Assembly: GCA_003484545.1 (NCBI GenBank) | Contig: DNCF01000382.1 | Span: 1 to 5,710, forward strand | Source: Massilia sp. | GTDB lineage: Bacteria > Pseudomonadota > Gammaproteobacteria > Burkholderiales > Burkholderiaceae_D | Length of the DNA: 5,710 nt | Reading direction: 5' to 3' | Shown here: positions 5,029-5,710 of the stretch, piece after piece | How the letters are laid out: each line of letters opens with the position of its first letter | Numbering within the stretch: position 1 is the stretch's first letter | Translations under genes and position numbers: made by a program | Notes under the pieces: generated by a model | Seen by the model: only the letters and a program-made list of their open reading frames with translations | What the model was told of the DNA's origin: nothing | Database searches by the model: none

Positions 5029-5710
5029 ATGACCGACTTCGTCCTGACCCGCGTTGCCAACGGCACCGGCACGATCACCCTCGACCGTCCGAAAGCCCTG
5101 AACTCGTTATCGCTGGAGATGGTGCGGCGCCTGACCGAGGTGCTGCTGGCCTGGCGCGACGACAGCAAGGTCGACGCGGTCGTGATCACCAGCAGCAGCG
5201 AAAAAGCCCTGTGCGCGGGCGGCGACATCCGTTTCTTCCACGAAGCCGGCCACGCCACGCCGACGGGCGGCAGCGCGCTGCTCGAGGATTTCTTCACCGA
5301 AGAATACGCCCTGAACCACCTGATCCATTTTTATCCGAAGCCCTATATCTCGGTCATGGATGGCGTCGTGATGGGCGGCGGCATGGGCATCGCCCAGGGC
5401 GGCCCGGACACCGGCCTGCGCATCGTGACCGACCGCACCAAGATGGCGATGCCGGAAGTGAACATCGGCCTGTTCCCCGACGTCGGCGGCAGCCATTTCC
5501 TGTCGCATGCGCCCGGCCAGCTGGGCAACTACCTCGGCCTCACCGGCCTGACCATCGGGGCGGCCGACGCGCTCTACGTCGGCCTGGCGGACGTCTACGT
5601 GCCCGGCGCCCAGCTGGGCGAGCTGAACGCGCTGATCGAGGCCACGCCGGGCGCCCAGCTGGCGGAGGCGATCCGCGCCTTTGCCGCGCGCTTCGCCGGC
5701 GAGGTGCAGG
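5029..5710 (+). CDS. 3-hydroxyisobutyryl-CoA hydrolase-type enoyl-CoA hydratase/isomerase family protein (3' truncated by window)
   Basis: The likely reaction is hydrolysis of 3-hydroxyisobutyryl-CoA to 3-hydroxyisobutyrate and CoA in cytosolic valine degradation. The visible 227 residues are the crotonase-fold N-terminal part; family members are usually about 350-390 residues, so over a third is missing. Features pointing to the hydrolase branch are LCAGGDIRFF at 61-70, the FFTEEYALN stretch at 88-96 followed by YPKPYISVMDG at 102-112, MGGGMGI at 115-121 (oxyanion-hole region), and AMPEVNIGLFPDVGGS at 140-155. E143 and D151 in the last motif align with the acidic active-site residues of HIBCH. 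The ATG at 5029 starts the conserved MTDFVLTRVANGTGTITLDRP; the ribosome site (ACGGA, 5018-5022) is weak. It is separated from hpf by a terminator and has its own candidate promoter. A generic enoyl-CoA hydratase is a less likely alternative. Confidence 0.88.
   Translation, partial: MTDFVLTRVANGTGTITLDRPKALNSLSLEMVRRLTEVLLAWRDDSKVDAVVITSSSEKALCAGGDIRFFHEAGHATPTGGSALLEDFFTEEYALNHLIHFYPKPYISVMDGVVMGGGMGIAQGGPDTGLRIVTDRTKMAMPEVNIGLFPDVGGSHFLSHAPGQLGNYLGLTGLTIGAADALYVGLADVYVPGAQLGELNALIEATPGAQLAEAIRAFAARFAGEVQ

Overview
The window is a GC-rich stretch of a Gram-negative chromosome, with strong G/C preference at third codon positions. All genes lie on the + strand. Gene order and protein sequences fit a betaproteobacterium of the order Burkholderiales. 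An Oxalobacteraceae member such as Massilia is my best guess, inferred from protein style and GC content and not from any database search.

Positions 1-4888 hold a compact, co-oriented envelope and regulatory gene cluster: the 3' end of kdsD, then kdsC, lptC, lptA, lptB, rpoN and hpf. KdsD and KdsC make Kdo, the sugar that links lipid A to the LPS core. LptC, LptA and LptB supply the inner-membrane anchor, the periplasmic bridge and the ATPase of the machine that carries finished LPS to the outer membrane. RpoN is sigma-54 and Hpf is a short ribosome hibernation factor. Junctions are tight (1-base overlap, 4, 30, 2, 34 and 65 bases), so one polycistronic unit is likely. It ends in a good intrinsic terminator at 4914-4935.

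Positions 4936-5028 are a short intergenic region with a TAGAAT -10-like box inside a perfect 7-bp inverted repeat. Position 5029 starts a separate gene, cut by the window end, for a 3-hydroxyisobutyryl-CoA hydrolase-type crotonase (valine degradation).

I see no mobile element, CRISPR array, tRNA, rRNA or novel multi-gene system; the coding content is conserved housekeeping. The points worth a second look are non-coding signals. They are a patch of AT-rich, rare-codon sequence in the rpoN helix-turn-helix region that combines a plausible sigma-70 promoter with a perfect 8-bp inverted repeat at its predicted start site, a second perfect 8-bp inverted repeat earlier in rpoN, a structured rpoN-hpf spacer, and the operator-like palindrome in front of the hydrolase gene. 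The operon also ends right after hpf, where ptsN and hprK often follow in related bacteria.
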